A DNA stretch of 64,000 nucleotides from Fischerella sp. CENA71. GTDB taxonomy: Bacteria > Cyanobacteriota > Cyanobacteriia > Cyanobacteriales > Nostocaceae. The number at the start of each line of letters is the position of its first letter. Position 1 is the stretch's first letter. Under the pieces are notes generated by a model. That model worked only from the letters and a program-made list of their open reading frames with translations. It searched no databases and was not told the origin of the DNA. The position numbers and the translations under genes are program-made. The stretch covers positions 1 to 64,000 of the forward strand of contig JANBVI010000050.1 in NCBI GenBank assembly GCA_024239075.1, in the 5' to 3' direction. This document shows, in pieces, positions 54,315 through 63,883 of the stretch.

Positions 54315-55904
54315 ATGGTAAAAAAAATTAGCTGGGTCGTTTGGGGATTAAGTGCTTCTTGTTTGAGTCTACCGGTATTAGCTTTGGAAATTTCCATGAG
54401 CACTAACGGTATTGACGCTCTGAAGTTACATAAACCCCCGTATAATCTCATAGGTCGCAAGATTGCCATTGGTCAAGTGGAAATTGGGCGTCCTGGGAAG
54501 TTTGGTTTAGATAAAGCGGTTTCTAAAAATCGCTCTGTCAATATAACAGGTGTGTTTTTACGCAATAGTCCTGCTAAGTCAAATAGTGGTGTTGACCCCC
54601 ACGCCTACAATGTTGCTGGTGTCATGGTTAGTACAGATAAAGGCTTCCCAGGAATAGCTCCAGGGGCGCGGTTGTATTCGTCTGCTGTAGGTTCCACGAA
54701 AATGGGACAGCCAGAAGAATGTTTGTCTGCACAGCATGTAGCACTGCAAAATAGTGGCGACGTTCGTGTCATCAACTTTAGCTTTGGCGAACCTTTAAAC
54801 CGCGATCCTCGACCGGAGGCTGTTTTGGATGGTAACGCCTTACTAACCCAATGTATTGATTGGTCTACTCGCGCTCACAATGTTTTATATGTGATTGCTG
54901 GCAACCAAGGTAAAGGAGGAATTCCTATCCCTACCGATAATTTTAATGGAGTAAACGTGGCTTTTTCCTCTCGTCGGGGAGGAATTTTTAATAAAGTAGA
55001 CGTTTCCAATTTGGTAGCGACAACTGAAGCGATGACCCTCCGTTTATCGGGCAAGGAAATCAATGTCGGTTCCCGTGGCACAATTAGTTTAGTGGCTCCT
55101 GGTAGTAATATTCCCTTGCTTACTCCTGATGGCAAAATCAATAAAGTCACAGGGACAAGTTTTGCAGCACCTCACGTTACAGCTACCGTTGCTCTATTGC
55201 AAGAGTTTGGTGACAAACAATTACGAACAAAACAACCAAATTGGAGTACTGCTTCTCGCCAAAATGAAGTCATGAAAGCTGTTTTATTAAATTCAGCTGA
55301 GAAAATTCAAGATGCTGGCGATGGCTTGCGGCTAGGAATGACCAGAACACTCATCAATAAACAAAATCAAGACTGGCTGGCTTCTGATGCTTATAAAAAT
55401 GCCAAAATTCCCCTAGACAATCAGATGGGGGCTGGTCATTTAAATGCTTTTCGTGCTTATCAGCAATTTAGTGGAGGTCAGTGGAAACCATCACAATCTG
55501 TACCTGCGATTGGTTGGAATTATGATACTATCAATGCTGATTCATCAGTGGAATATGTTTTAGCTAAACCATTACAGCAGAACAGTTTTGTGGCTATTAC
55601 CTTAGCTTGGGACAGGCTAGTAGAACTGAACGATAAAAATAAGAATAATCAATTTGATGCAGGAGAAAATTTTCGCGATCGCGGTTTAAATAACCTTGAT
55701 GTCTATCTAATCAAAGCCGATGCAACACAAAATAAAGACACAGAGACTGTTTGCGCCTCAACTAGTGATGTCGATAGCGTAGAACATATTTTTTGTCCCG
55801 TCCCCACCACCGATAAATATAAAATTCGCGTCCAGTTTCGCAACCAAGTAAACGAAGCCACTCAACCATACGCTTTGGCTTGGTGGGCTGTGGAAAAAAG
55901 ATAG
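54315..55904 (+). CDS. Secreted subtilisin-like (S8) serine peptidase
   Basis: A 529-residue exported protease. A signal peptide (residues 1-23, WVVWGLSASCLSLPVLA) precedes the S8 domain. His96 in DPHAYNVAG, the oxyanion Asn in AGNQG and Ser282 in GTSFAAPHVTA are intact, but the strand that normally carries the catalytic Asp (D-T/S-G) reads GQVEIGRPG, with Glu56 at the expected position. A C-terminal beta-rich part (about 390-529) contains an acidic calcium-like loop (NDKNKNNQFDAGEN). Activity with Glu in place of Asp is uncertain. The gene precedes a lipoprotein serpin on the same strand. Confidence 0.88.
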   Translation: MVKKISWVVWGLSASCLSLPVLALEISMSTNGIDALKLHKPPYNLIGRKIAIGQVEIGRPGKFGLDKAVSKNRSVNITGVFLRNSPAKSNSGVDPHAYNVAGVMVSTDKGFPGIAPGARLYSSAVGSTKMGQPEECLSAQHVALQNSGDVRVINFSFGEPLNRDPRPEAVLDGNALLTQCIDWSTRAHNVLYVIAGNQGKGGIPIPTDNFNGVNVAFSSRRGGIFNKVDVSNLVATTEAMTLRLSGKEINVGSRGTISLVAPGSNIPLLTPDGKINKVTGTSFAAPHVTATVALLQEFGDKQLRTKQPNWSTASRQNEVMKAVLLNSAEKIQDAGDGLRLGMTRTLINKQNQDWLASDAYKNAKIPLDNQMGAGHLNAFRAYQQFSGGQWKPSQSVPAIGWNYDTINADSSVEYVLAKPLQQNSFVAITLAWDRLVELNDKNKNNQFDAGENFRDRGLNNLDVYLIKADATQNKDTETVCASTSDVDSVEHIFCPVPTTDKYKIRVQFRNQVNEATQPYALAWWAVEKR

Positions 55905-56070
55905 GGATTGGGGATTGGGGATTGGGGAGGGGATCAGGGATCGGGGACAAGGGAGCAGGAAGTGTGGGGAAGGAAGTGTGAGGAGTGTGGGGGGAATTAT
56001 TTAACAAGTCTCTTCCCAATCCCCAATCCCCAATCCCCAATCCCCAATCCCCAATCCCCAATCCCCAATA
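55905..56070. repeat. Inverted (GGGGATT)n / (AATCCCC)n array
   Basis: GGGGATTGGGGATTGGGGATT directly after the protease stop is complementary to about eight tandem TCCCCAA units at 56020-56070, with GGGGACAAGGGAGCAGG and GGAAGTGTGAGGAGTGTGG between. It separates the protease from the serpin gene. Confidence 0.92.
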
Positions 56071-56159
56071 AAATTGTTGCCAAAACTGTAACCACCTAAT
56101 GGCTGTGTTGCTTGAAATGTCATAGTCAATAAATAGACTCTGCCTTGTGGTGTAGTAAG

Positions 56160-57476
56160 ATGAAGCAGAAATTTGGTAATGCTTGGGAAAATTTTCTACA
56201 AAGACGTTACGCTGTTCGTTTGGGAAGACGCTACGCTTTGGCAGCAGCTAGTGTAGTTTTGATGGGTGTGATTGGATGTACTCAAATTGATAGTAATACA
56301 AAAGTTTTTGCCCAATCCAGTGTACCTCGCTCAGAATCTCCTGTCCCTCAAAAGTCTGTCTTGCCTGATACTAAACTCGTTAATGCTAACACTAAATTTG
56401 GCTTCAAAATTTTTGAAGAAGTTCTCAAACAGGAGAACAATAAAAATGTCTTTATTTCACCTGCCAGTATAGCGATCGCTTTAGATATGACCTACAACGG
56501 TGCTAGTGGTAGCACTCAGCAAGCAATGGCAAAAGCACTGGAATTACAAGGATTAAGTATACAGGAAATTAATTCTTCAAACACAACATTAAAACAGCTT
56601 TTAGAAAATCCAGATCCACAAATTCAATTAAGTATTGCTAACTCGCTTTGGGCAAATCAAGAAGTTAGCTTTAAACCTGATTTTATAAAAACTATTCAGG
56701 ATTATTATCAAGCAAAAGCCACAAATTTAAACTTTCAAGATTCAGGCTCAGTTGATACTATTAATAGTTGGGTAAAGGAAAATACTAACGGCAAAATTGA
56801 CAAGATTGTTGAAAATATAAAACCAGATCAAGTCTTATTTATTCTTAATGCCATTTATTTCAAAGGTAGATGGACAAACGAATTTGACAAGCAGCAAACT
56901 GCTCAGCAACCCTTTTATCTGACATCTGGTAATCAGAAACAACATCCGATGATGTCACAAAAAGGTAGATATAAATACTATGAAAACGAACAATTTCAAG
57001 CAGTAAGCTTGCCTTATAGTAAAGATGGTAAAATCAGCTTTTATGTTTTTCTACCAAAATCAAATTATAATCTGAAATCTTTTTATCAAAATCTCAATTC
57101 TGACAACTGGGAAAAATGGATGTCTCAGTTTAGCCAGCAAGAAGGTTTTATTCGCTTACCCCGTTTCAAGATGGATTATGAGGTGAGACTGAACGATGCT
57201 TTGCAAGCATTAGGTATGGGTGAGGCTTTCACCAACAAAGCTGATTTTTCTAAAATGGGGGAAAAATTTGCAATTAGCGAAGTTAAGCATAAAACTTTTG
57301 TGGAAGTAAATGAAGCAGGAACAGAAGCTGCTGCAACTACTTCTGTGGGTATAGTCGCAACGTCTTTATCTGTGAATGAACCATTCCGAATGATTGTTGA
57401 CCGTCCGTTTTTCTGTGCGATGCGCGACAATCAAACTGGAAGTATTTTGTTTATGGGTTCAATTCTAGACCCTTAG
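56160..57476 (+). CDS. Serpin-family protease inhibitor, lipoprotein
   Basis: A 438-residue serpin. The signal peptide ends with lipobox VIGC (about residue 40), so the inhibitor is probably lipid-anchored outside the membrane. The serpin fold follows (NKNVFISPASIAIALDMTYN, ILNAIYFKGRW, FIRLPRFKMDYEV) with the hinge motif EAGTEAAATTS, which matches inhibitory serpins; counting from Thr(P14) predicts P1-P1' at about Thr-Ser in VATSLS. It ends RPFFCAM...GSILFMGSI. I start at the ATG 56160. The N-terminal RRYAVRLGRRYA segment is encoded by AGACGTTACGC/AGACGCTACGC repeat words. Targets unknown; the neighbouring S8 protease is an obvious candidate. Confidence 0.9.
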   Translation: MKQKFGNAWENFLQRRYAVRLGRRYALAAASVVLMGVIGCTQIDSNTKVFAQSSVPRSESPVPQKSVLPDTKLVNANTKFGFKIFEEVLKQENNKNVFISPASIAIALDMTYNGASGSTQQAMAKALELQGLSIQEINSSNTTLKQLLENPDPQIQLSIANSLWANQEVSFKPDFIKTIQDYYQAKATNLNFQDSGSVDTINSWVKENTNGKIDKIVENIKPDQVLFILNAIYFKGRWTNEFDKQQTAQQPFYLTSGNQKQHPMMSQKGRYKYYENEQFQAVSLPYSKDGKISFYVFLPKSNYNLKSFYQNLNSDNWEKWMSQFSQQEGFIRLPRFKMDYEVRLNDALQALGMGEAFTNKADFSKMGEKFAISEVKHKTFVEVNEAGTEAAATTSVGIVATSLSVNEPFRMIVDRPFFCAMRDNQTGSILFMGSILDP

Positions 57477-57482
57477 TCAAGA

Positions 57483-57525
57483 GTCCATTGTCAAGAGTTA
57501 TAACCATTGACAAATGACAAATGAC
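57483..57525. repeat. ATTGACAAATGAC repeats
   Basis: AACCATTGACAAATGAC and AAATGACTCACAAC words in the short convergent gap between the serpin and the AI-2E family gene. Confidence 0.7.
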
Positions 57526-57531
57526 TCACAA

Positions 57532-58761
57532 CTAAGCAGTCGGAGGAGATGTTTCGGGTGTCACAGGTGTACCTACCTCTACCGATCGCACATTTGGGGT
57601 TTCATTTATTTGTTTGCGACAAGATTCTTCCCCCTGTTCAGGACTGTGAGTAGTGACATCTCCGGTTTCGCTGTGGTTAGATGCCATATCAGGGCGCAAC
57701 GCGCTTAAAGCAGTCTTAATCACAACGGCAGTGGGTACTGCTAAAATAACACCCAAAAGACCACCGATTCTTGCTCCTGTTAAAACCGAAATTAACGCCC
57801 AAACTGGATTTAAACCAGTAAAGCTACCTAAAATTCTGGGCCCAATCAAGTTTTCGAGAATTTGCTGAACAATTACCGCTGCAATTAAGACTCTTGCACC
57901 CATCCAAACATCTTGTAAAGCTACTAACAGAGTAGTTAAGGCAATACCCACAGACCCACCATAGGGAACAAGAGCCATAATGCCAATACTCAAGCCAAAT
58001 AGCAATCCAAATGGTACTTTCAGCCATAAAAAGGTCGGAATTAAGGCTGATGCCATACAGGTAGATAAAATGAGCTGAGTGATGAAGAAATTTTGAAAGC
58101 TGAGGCGTACAGTTTGAGAAAAAGCCTCACGAAATTTGCTTGGTAGCCAACTGACTAGACTTTGCCAGAGTTCATCCCCATGCTGCAACAGGTAAAAAGT
58201 CAAAACCATTGTCAGCAGAAAGTCCAGCAAACTGGTGAAAGTGACTACCGCCAGATTCAAAACCTGTCCTGCGATCGCCTGCAATTGTCCCTTAACACGA
58301 TCATTGATTTGCACTAACAAAGCATCAAGATTAATGGGTATGCCCATACTTTCAGCTTTCTCGTTCAAAATCATTAATTGGGAGCGTCCAGAGTCAATTA
58401 ACTCCGGTAAACGTGCTACCAATTGCTGCGCTTGGGTTAGAGCTAGTGGCACTAGAGTCACACCTAATGCCAATAAAATTGACAAAGCCAGTAAAAACAC
58501 TAAAATAGCTACTTGCTCTCGCCTAGCACCATGACGTTCCATCCAACTTACAGGGTAATTGAGCAGAAACGCTAGTACGGAAGCTGCCACTAAAATGACA
58601 ATCAGCGAGTGAAAATAATGAAAAATGACTGAAAGGGCCCAGCCATTCAACACTAGAAGTGGAGCGAATAAAGCGATCGCACCTAATCGGGCTAATGGTG
58701 TGAGTGTTTGCCACCAGTTTAAGAGCTTGCGTGTCTGCATCTGCCGATTGCCGGATAACAC
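57532..58761 (-). CDS. AI-2E family (TqsA/PerM, UPF0118) membrane protein
   Basis: A 409-residue permease-like protein with about eight helices: ALFAPLLVLNGWALSVIFHY, VASVLAFLLNYPVSW, and the family core LTMVLTFYLLQHG, FGLSIGIMALVPYGGSVG, GPRILGSFTGLNPVWALISV. The family includes TqsA, which affects autoinducer-2 export in E. coli, and sodium/proton antiporters, so the cargo is unknown. The GTG at 58761 has AAGGA 8 nt upstream and is kept; an ATG at 58740 is possible. The C-terminal tail of about 45 residues is Thr/Pro-rich and hydrophilic. Confidence 0.92.
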   Translation of the reverse strand: MLSGNRQMQTRKLLNWWQTLTPLARLGAIALFAPLLVLNGWALSVIFHYFHSLIVILVAASVLAFLLNYPVSWMERHGARREQVAILVFLLALSILLALGVTLVPLALTQAQQLVARLPELIDSGRSQLMILNEKAESMGIPINLDALLVQINDRVKGQLQAIAGQVLNLAVVTFTSLLDFLLTMVLTFYLLQHGDELWQSLVSWLPSKFREAFSQTVRLSFQNFFITQLILSTCMASALIPTFLWLKVPFGLLFGLSIGIMALVPYGGSVGIALTTLLVALQDVWMGARVLIAAVIVQQILENLIGPRILGSFTGLNPVWALISVLTGARIGGLLGVILAVPTAVVIKTALSALRPDMASNHSETGDVTTHSPEQGEESCRKQINETPNVRSVEVGTPVTPETSPPTA

Positions 58762-59190
58762 AAATATAATCCTTATCTAAAGCTTATTATCTCTAACTAC
58801 ATCAATATCATTCATCCCTCTAATTTAGGATTGCAATCAACCAAATGAATAATTTTGAACCAAGATCCGGAAATACAGGAACAGGGAAGGGAGACAAGAA
58901 GACAAGGAGGACAAGGGAGACTATCAATTAAAAATTAAAATTAAAAAATAGATTTTTTTCACGTTCTCTAGTCAAATGCTGCCTAATATTGCCATACTTC
59001 ATAAAGAAAACCTTTAAAGCGTTTTTAAATGAACGAAAAAATTCAGAAGAATGCTGTGAGAAGTGTTACATAAGACACTTAATCCACTAATTTTCCACTA
59101 ATAATTAAGAGTTAGGTATTATAGTCTGATTCGCCTGTTTTTCCAAAAGTGGATTCATCAAGTATTATTCAATAAAGTGTGAGGAAGTCT
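58762..59190. promoter_or_regulatory. Divergent spacer with GGGAGACAAG and AATTAAAA repeats
   Basis: A 429-bp region between the AI-2E gene (minus) and the LCP gene (plus). It contains ACAGGGAAGGGAGACAAG and ACAAGGAGGACAAGG words (58878-58918) and AATTAAAAATTAAAATT (58925-58945). GAGGAAG at 59181 serves the LCP gene. No gene or named site recognised. Confidence 0.5.
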
Positions 59191-60603
59191 GTGACCATTC
59201 AAAGAGGTTCGGCGTCAAAAAACCATTCTAAGTCCCGCTCCAAATCTAGTGCTAGAAAGGTCAATCGTTCTAAATCTGGACGTTGGCTATGGTTTTTGCT
59301 GGGTATGGGCGGTATTGCGATCGTGTCAGCCACAGCAGGAGCATTACTGTCCTTAAGCAGTACACCTCTGATGCAAGCCAATCTGAGTGCGGATGAAGCA
59401 GCAGTTTTTGATGGCGATCGCATTTCTGGAGGAGGGCTACGATTTTCAGAACTAACTCGCCCCGTCAATATCCTAGTCATGGGGATGAGTGTATTGCCCC
59501 CAGATGTCCAAAATGCCCCAGAAGAAACTAAAAGTTTGGGATATCTACCCCAAATTAATTCCTTTGATGGTCTTTCTGACGTCATGCTCTTGATCAGATT
59601 TGATCCAGAAACTAAAAAATTAGTCATGCTTTCCATTCCTAGAGATACCCGTGTGGAAATTGAAGGACATGGGAAGAAAAAAATTAATTCGGCCAATGTT
59701 CAAGGTGGGCCTGCTTTAGCTGCCAAAACCGTTAGTAACCTCTTGGATGGAGTAGGAATTGATCGCTACATCCGTATCAATATTTTGGGAGTTGCCAAGC
59801 TGATCGATGCCTTGGGAGGGGTTACTGTTTACGTACCCAGAGATATGAAGTACCAGGATGATTCTCAACATCTGTACATAAATTTAAAGAAAGGCAAACA
59901 GCATCTCAATGGTGATCAAGCACTACAACTTTTACGTTTCCGCCACGATGAAAACGGCGATATTGGGCGGATTCAACGGCAACAAATGGTGATGCGGGCA
60001 TTGATGGATCAAGCTCTTAACCCAACAACAATGGCACAACTGCCCAACATTCTCAACGTAGTGAAAGAACACATTGATACTAACTTGTCAGTTGAAGAAT
60101 TAGTAGCATTGGTGGGTTTTGGAGCCAAAACAAACCGTTCTAATATGTTGCAATTGATGCTGCCCGGTCGGTTTAGCGAACAAGGAGAATATAACGCTAG
60201 CTATTGGATACCAAATAGCGATCGCATTGCGACTACGATGGCACAGTATTTTGATATACAATCGTCTGACCAACAACAAACAGTAGATCCAACAAATCTA
60301 CGAGTAGCAATTCAAGACAGTACTGGTAGTGATAACACTAATCTTCAACCACTAATTAGAAACCTGCAAAAAGCTGGTTATCGCAATGTCTACATAGCTA
60401 AAAGCTCAGGTGAACCATTAGATACCACTCACATCGTCGCTCAAAAAGGAGATGGCAACAGCGCCGAATCAATTCGTAACAGTTTAGGATTTGGAGAAGT
60501 ACGAGTAGAAAGTACTGGTAATCTCTATTCTGATATCAGTATTCAAGTGGGTAAAGATTGGTTAGAGCAAAAAAGCTTACTTGAGCAGCCAATCTCATAC
60601 TAA
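59191..60603 (+). CDS. LytR-CpsA-Psr (LCP) family protein
   Basis: A 470-residue membrane protein. A basic cytoplasmic N-terminus (SKSRSKSSARKVNRSKSGRW) is followed by one transmembrane helix (about 33-55), the LCP domain (about 90-285; VMLLIRFDPETKKLVMLSIP, RDTRVEI, ALGGVTVYVPRDM, LLRFRHDENGDIGRIQRQQ with the conserved Arg and Asp residues), and a C-terminal LytR_C domain (about 365-460). LCP enzymes transfer glycopolymers from lipid carriers to the cell wall or other acceptors. I start at the GTG 59191, with GAGGAAG 3-9 nt upstream. Its acceptor in this organism is unknown. Confidence 0.93.
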   Translation: MTIQRGSASKNHSKSRSKSSARKVNRSKSGRWLWFLLGMGGIAIVSATAGALLSLSSTPLMQANLSADEAAVFDGDRISGGGLRFSELTRPVNILVMGMSVLPPDVQNAPEETKSLGYLPQINSFDGLSDVMLLIRFDPETKKLVMLSIPRDTRVEIEGHGKKKINSANVQGGPALAAKTVSNLLDGVGIDRYIRINILGVAKLIDALGGVTVYVPRDMKYQDDSQHLYINLKKGKQHLNGDQALQLLRFRHDENGDIGRIQRQQMVMRALMDQALNPTTMAQLPNILNVVKEHIDTNLSVEELVALVGFGAKTNRSNMLQLMLPGRFSEQGEYNASYWIPNSDRIATTMAQYFDIQSSDQQQTVDPTNLRVAIQDSTGSDNTNLQPLIRNLQKAGYRNVYIAKSSGEPLDTTHIVAQKGDGNSAESIRNSLGFGEVRVESTGNLYSDISIQVGKDWLEQKSLLEQPISY

Positions 60604-60737
60604 TAAGACAGTCCCAATAAAAATAGGACTCCTCTTACACCCCTACACCCACTTTCAATTCAGAAATCATCAAGCTGGAGGAAGCAGAAAGAACAAGTAT
60701 TTTTAGTTAAAAACTAAATTTCTCCGCTTATCCATTA
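60604..60737. other. Convergent gap with weak terminator-like hairpin
   Basis: TTTAGTTAAAAACTAAA near 60702-60718 is a compact AT-only hairpin between the LCP gene and the minus-strand hydrolase, and could end either transcript weakly. Confidence 0.35.
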
Positions 60738-61655
60738 CTAATTTTCCGAAGTCTGAATTCTTGTTCTTTCCCATATCCAGTCCTGCAAAATCGGATTGAC
60801 TACCTCCGGAGCTTCATCCTGGGGACAGTGTCCTACGCCTTCCAAAGGTATAAACTTTTGCACTTGTGGAAAGTTAGCTAATTCTCTACCTAACTCAATT
60901 GGTTCCCAAGGGTCAGCTGTTCCCCATAAAATAATTGCTGGACAAGGCAATTGAGGTAAAAGGTCTTCTGGTAGGGGACCTTGAGAATAAGAAGTAAAAG
61001 CAAGAAACACTGCTGCTGCACCTGGATCACTAGCAGGAGAGGTGAGAATATCTACAAGCTCTTCTGTCACCATTGCAGAATTAGCATAGGCTTGTAGTAG
61101 TACTTTACGTACAGTTTTAGGTTTGGCAATTTGATAGAAAAAAAATTCACCAATTGGTTTAAAAGATAATACACGTTGTAAAAGCGGCGCTCCTACACGA
61201 CGGGACCAAGGTAAACTTTGGCGTTTACGATCATGTAATAGCCGCAAAGAACAGTTGAGTAATGCTACTCCTAAAGCAATATCAGGGTTGCTGACAGCTG
61301 TTTGCATCGCTACAATACAACCAATCGAATTGCCAATTAAAAAAGCAGGCTCTCCCACAACTTCACGACAAAAATCAGCTATTTGTTGTCCCCAAGTCTC
61401 AAATGTATAGTTGATATTTTTACCAGGTTCAGGTTTTGCTGAAGCACCAAAGCCGATCAAATCAATTGCATAAACACGACAATTTTGCGCCAGTTCTGGC
61501 ATGTTTTTTCGCCAGTGCCACCATGAAGCTCCAAAGCCATGCACAAGGATCACAGCTGGACCAATACTTCCTTGAGATTGATAGCAAATAGAAAAGCCTT
61601 GCCAAATCCAGGTTTTTGTTTGAGTAAATGCGATCGCAGAAGTTGAGGAAGCCAT
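60738..61655 (-). CDS. Alpha/beta-fold hydrolase
   Basis: A 305-residue hydrolase, paralogous to the one at 33673-34596. VILVHGFGASWWHWRKNM carries the oxyanion HG, FLIGNSIGCIVAM the Ser nucleophile (about residue 121), AIILWGTADPWEP the acid, and EGVGHCPQDE the His. It belongs to the cyanobacterial/plastid hydrolase group often likened to pheophytinase or haloperoxidase-type enzymes. The substrate is not known. No signal peptide, so cytosolic. The gene stands alone. Confidence 0.88.
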   Translation of the reverse strand: MASSTSAIAFTQTKTWIWQGFSICYQSQGSIGPAVILVHGFGASWWHWRKNMPELAQNCRVYAIDLIGFGASAKPEPGKNINYTFETWGQQIADFCREVVGEPAFLIGNSIGCIVAMQTAVSNPDIALGVALLNCSLRLLHDRKRQSLPWSRRVGAPLLQRVLSFKPIGEFFFYQIAKPKTVRKVLLQAYANSAMVTEELVDILTSPASDPGAAAVFLAFTSYSQGPLPEDLLPQLPCPAIILWGTADPWEPIELGRELANFPQVQKFIPLEGVGHCPQDEAPEVVNPILQDWIWERTRIQTSEN

Positions 61656-61904
61656 GAGTATTTAATGAAATAAGATGAAAATTGGGAAAAATGCAGATAT
61701 CTTTATACTAATTATTTCTATTTTTAGAAAATTTTATATATTCTTACAACTAGAAAATTTTATGCTTTTACTTTCATTCTGAGACTTGGGTTCTTGAAAT
61801 TCAGTAGTTTCACAATTCACGACAGCAAAACTGGTTTATAAAATAGTCGAAACATCAAACATTTCCTTTAAAGGTGTGTTCTTAGTTCCTGCGAGTCAGA
61901 AAAT

Positions 61905-62459
61905 ATGAATCAAGTAGAAACACATAATACTCCTGTAGGAAGTTACGCACCCGATTTTGAATTGCCTGGAATTGACGAGCAGGTACATCACCTGAGCCGT
62001 TATTTAAATCAATTTCGTGGCGTTGGTGTCATTTCGATGTCCAATAATTGTCCTTATGTAAAATTGTATCTAGATAGGCTCAAAAAAATTCAACTAGAGT
62101 TTTACAAACAGGGTTTTACAATCATTGGCTTAAATGGTAACGATGCTACTCTATTGCCAACAGAAGATTTTGAAAGTATGAAAGCTTTTGCAAAAGTCAA
62201 CAAATTGAACTTTCCCTACTTGTGGGACTCTACTCAAGATGTGACTCGTAGCTTTGGTATTAGCAAAACACCGATGGCTTTCTTAATAGACACAGAAGGT
62301 GTAGTTCGCTACAAAGGGATGATCGATGATCAACCGTACAACCAATCAGCTGTGAAGAGAAATTACCTCACAAAGGCGATCGCATCACTCATTCAAGGTC
62401 AAGAAATTTATCCTAAAGAAACTGAACCGACAGGTACTTATGTGATGTTGCGTAACTAA
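61905..62459 (+). CDS. Thioredoxin-fold (AhpC/TSA-like) protein
   Basis: A 184-residue cytosolic protein of the thioredoxin-like peroxiredoxin group. APDFELPGIDEQVHHLSRYL is the peroxiredoxin-type start, and MSNNCPYVKLYLDRL carries the single Cys at the peroxidatic-like position. A cis-Pro-like KTPMAFLID completes the fold. Only one Cys is present, so if it is a peroxidase it would work as a 1-Cys enzyme. Related cyanobacterial proteins are annotated simply as thioredoxin family; the reaction is not proven. ATG at 61905; no operon partner. Confidence 0.85.
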   Translation: MNQVETHNTPVGSYAPDFELPGIDEQVHHLSRYLNQFRGVGVISMSNNCPYVKLYLDRLKKIQLEFYKQGFTIIGLNGNDATLLPTEDFESMKAFAKVNKLNFPYLWDSTQDVTRSFGISKTPMAFLIDTEGVVRYKGMIDDQPYNQSAVKRNYLTKAIASLIQGQEIYPKETEPTGTYVMLRN

Positions 62460-62603
62460 AGGATAAAGGGTGTAGTTGTTTAGGGGAAAGGGCTAGCGAT
62501 TAACACTGGTTAATTTGATGGTCAAGTACTAGAGACAGATAGTCACACTACTGTTATCTTTAATTGGAGGTAATTAGCATATTTTTCGATAAAGCGTAAC
62601 TTC

Positions 62604-63332
62604 ATGGGAACAAATTACCGACGGGTTTTACTTAAACTAAGCGGTGAAGCCTTAATGGGCAACATGGGCTATGGAATTGACCCAGAAGTGGTCAAAGAAA
62701 TCGCTCAAGAAGTAGCAGAGGTAGTAGCCACTGGTGTTCAAATCGCCATAGTCGTTGGCGGGGGTAATATATTTCGTGGTGTCAAAGCGGCATCGGCGGG
62801 GATGGACAGGGCAACAGCTGACTACATTGGTATGATTGCCACGGTAATGAATGCCATGACGCTGCAAGACTCACTAGAACGAATAGGGGTACAGACGCGG
62901 GTGCAAACCGCGATCGCCATGCAAGAATTAGCTGAACCATACATTCGTCGTCGCGCCATCCGTCATCTAGAAAAAGGACGGGTGGTTATTTTTGGCGCAG
63001 GTTCTGGCAATCCTTTTTTCACAACCGATACCACTGCTGCTTTAAGAGCCGCAGAAATTGAAGCCGAAGTCATTTTTAAAGCGACTAAGGTAGATGGAGT
63101 GTATGACGCTGACCCACACATTTATCCTGATGCCAAACGTTACAATAGTCTGACTTTTGGACATGTTTTGGCAAAAGATTTGCGGGTAATGGACAGTACC
63201 GCGATAGCCTTATGTAAAGAAAATAATATCCCAATTCTTGTTTTTGACTTGGGCGTACGGGGTAATATCCATCGCGCAGTCATGGGAGAATCTATCGGCA
63301 CCCTTGTGGGAGGTACTTGTGAAATTAGCTGA
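62604..63332 (+). CDS. pyrH: UMP kinase
   Basis: A 242-residue bacterial UMP kinase of the amino-acid kinase fold, which makes UDP from UMP and ATP in pyrimidine synthesis. Key motifs are [41 protein letters not shown] and [18 protein letters not shown]. The ATG at 62604 is the usual start. It overlaps the ribosome recycling factor gene by 14 bp, the conserved bacterial pyrH-frr arrangement, so the two are translated from one mRNA. Confidence 0.97.
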   Translation: MGTNYRRVLLKLSGEALMGNMGYGIDPEVVKEIAQEVAEVVATGVQIAIVVGGGNIFRGVKAASAGMDRATADYIGMIATVMNAMTLQDSLERIGVQTRVQTAIAMQELAEPYIRRRAIRHLEKGRVVIFGAGSGNPFFTTDTTAALRAAEIEAEVIFKATKVDGVYDADPHIYPDAKRYNSLTFGHVLAKDLRVMDSTAIALCKENNIPILVFDLGVRGNIHRAVMGESIGTLVGGTCEIS

Positions 63333-63867
63333 AGCTGAAAGTACAATGCAAAAAACCGTTGAGGCGACACAACGAGCTTTTAATACTATTCGCACAGGTC
63401 GCGCCAATGCCAGCTTGTTAGACAAAGTGACGGTGGACTATTATGGTGCATCTACACCTCTAAAATCACTTGCTAACATCAGTACACCAGATGCTACAAC
63501 GATTTTGATTCAGCCTTATGATCGCAGTTCTTTAAACCTGATCGAAAAGGCTATTTCTATGTCAGATGTGGGCTTAACCCCTAGTAACGACGGTTCTGTC
63601 ATTCGACTGAATATTCCCCCACTGACAAGCGATCGCCGTAAAGAATTAGTAAAAATTGCTGCTAAGTATGCTGAAGAAGGTCGTGTTGGCATTCGTAACA
63701 TCCGCCGCGATGCGCTAGATACCATTCGCAAAATGGAAAAAAACTCTGAGGTATCCGAAGACGAAGCACGTGATCAACAAGACAAATTACAAAAACTGAC
63801 GGACAAATACACTGCCAGAATCAATGAACTATTGGCAGAAAAAGAAAAAGACATCACTACCGTCTAA
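63319..63867 (+). CDS. frr: Ribosome recycling factor
   Basis: A 182-residue factor that, with EF-G, splits post-termination ribosomes. Family features are [37 protein letters not shown], and the C-terminal helical bundle [21 protein letters not shown] place the start at the GTG 63319, with GGGAGG six nt upstream and inside the pyrH end; the open frame extends back to 63238 but that part is pyrH sequence in another frame. The length equals that of typical bacterial RRF. Confidence 0.96.
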   Translation: MKLAEAESTMQKTVEATQRAFNTIRTGRANASLLDKVTVDYYGASTPLKSLANISTPDATTILIQPYDRSSLNLIEKAISMSDVGLTPSNDGSVIRLNIPPLTSDRRKELVKIAAKYAEEGRVGIRNIRRDALDTIRKMEKNSEVSEDEARDQQDKLQKLTDKYTARINELLAEKEKDITTV

Positions 63868-63883
63868 TCAAGGTACTAGGTAA

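Noticed and set aside
54206-54469. 87-codon minus-strand frame before the S8 protease
   Set aside because: Mostly translated heptamer array (repeating SLVIGHW), without ribosome-binding site.
59199-59696. 165-codon minus-strand frame opposite the LCP gene
   Set aside because: Antisense to a clearly recognised LCP-family gene; no domain.
63238-63318. Longer N-terminus for ribosome recycling factor
   Set aside because: The extra 27 codons lie within pyrH in another frame, while GTG at 63319 has GGGAGG and yields the normal length.
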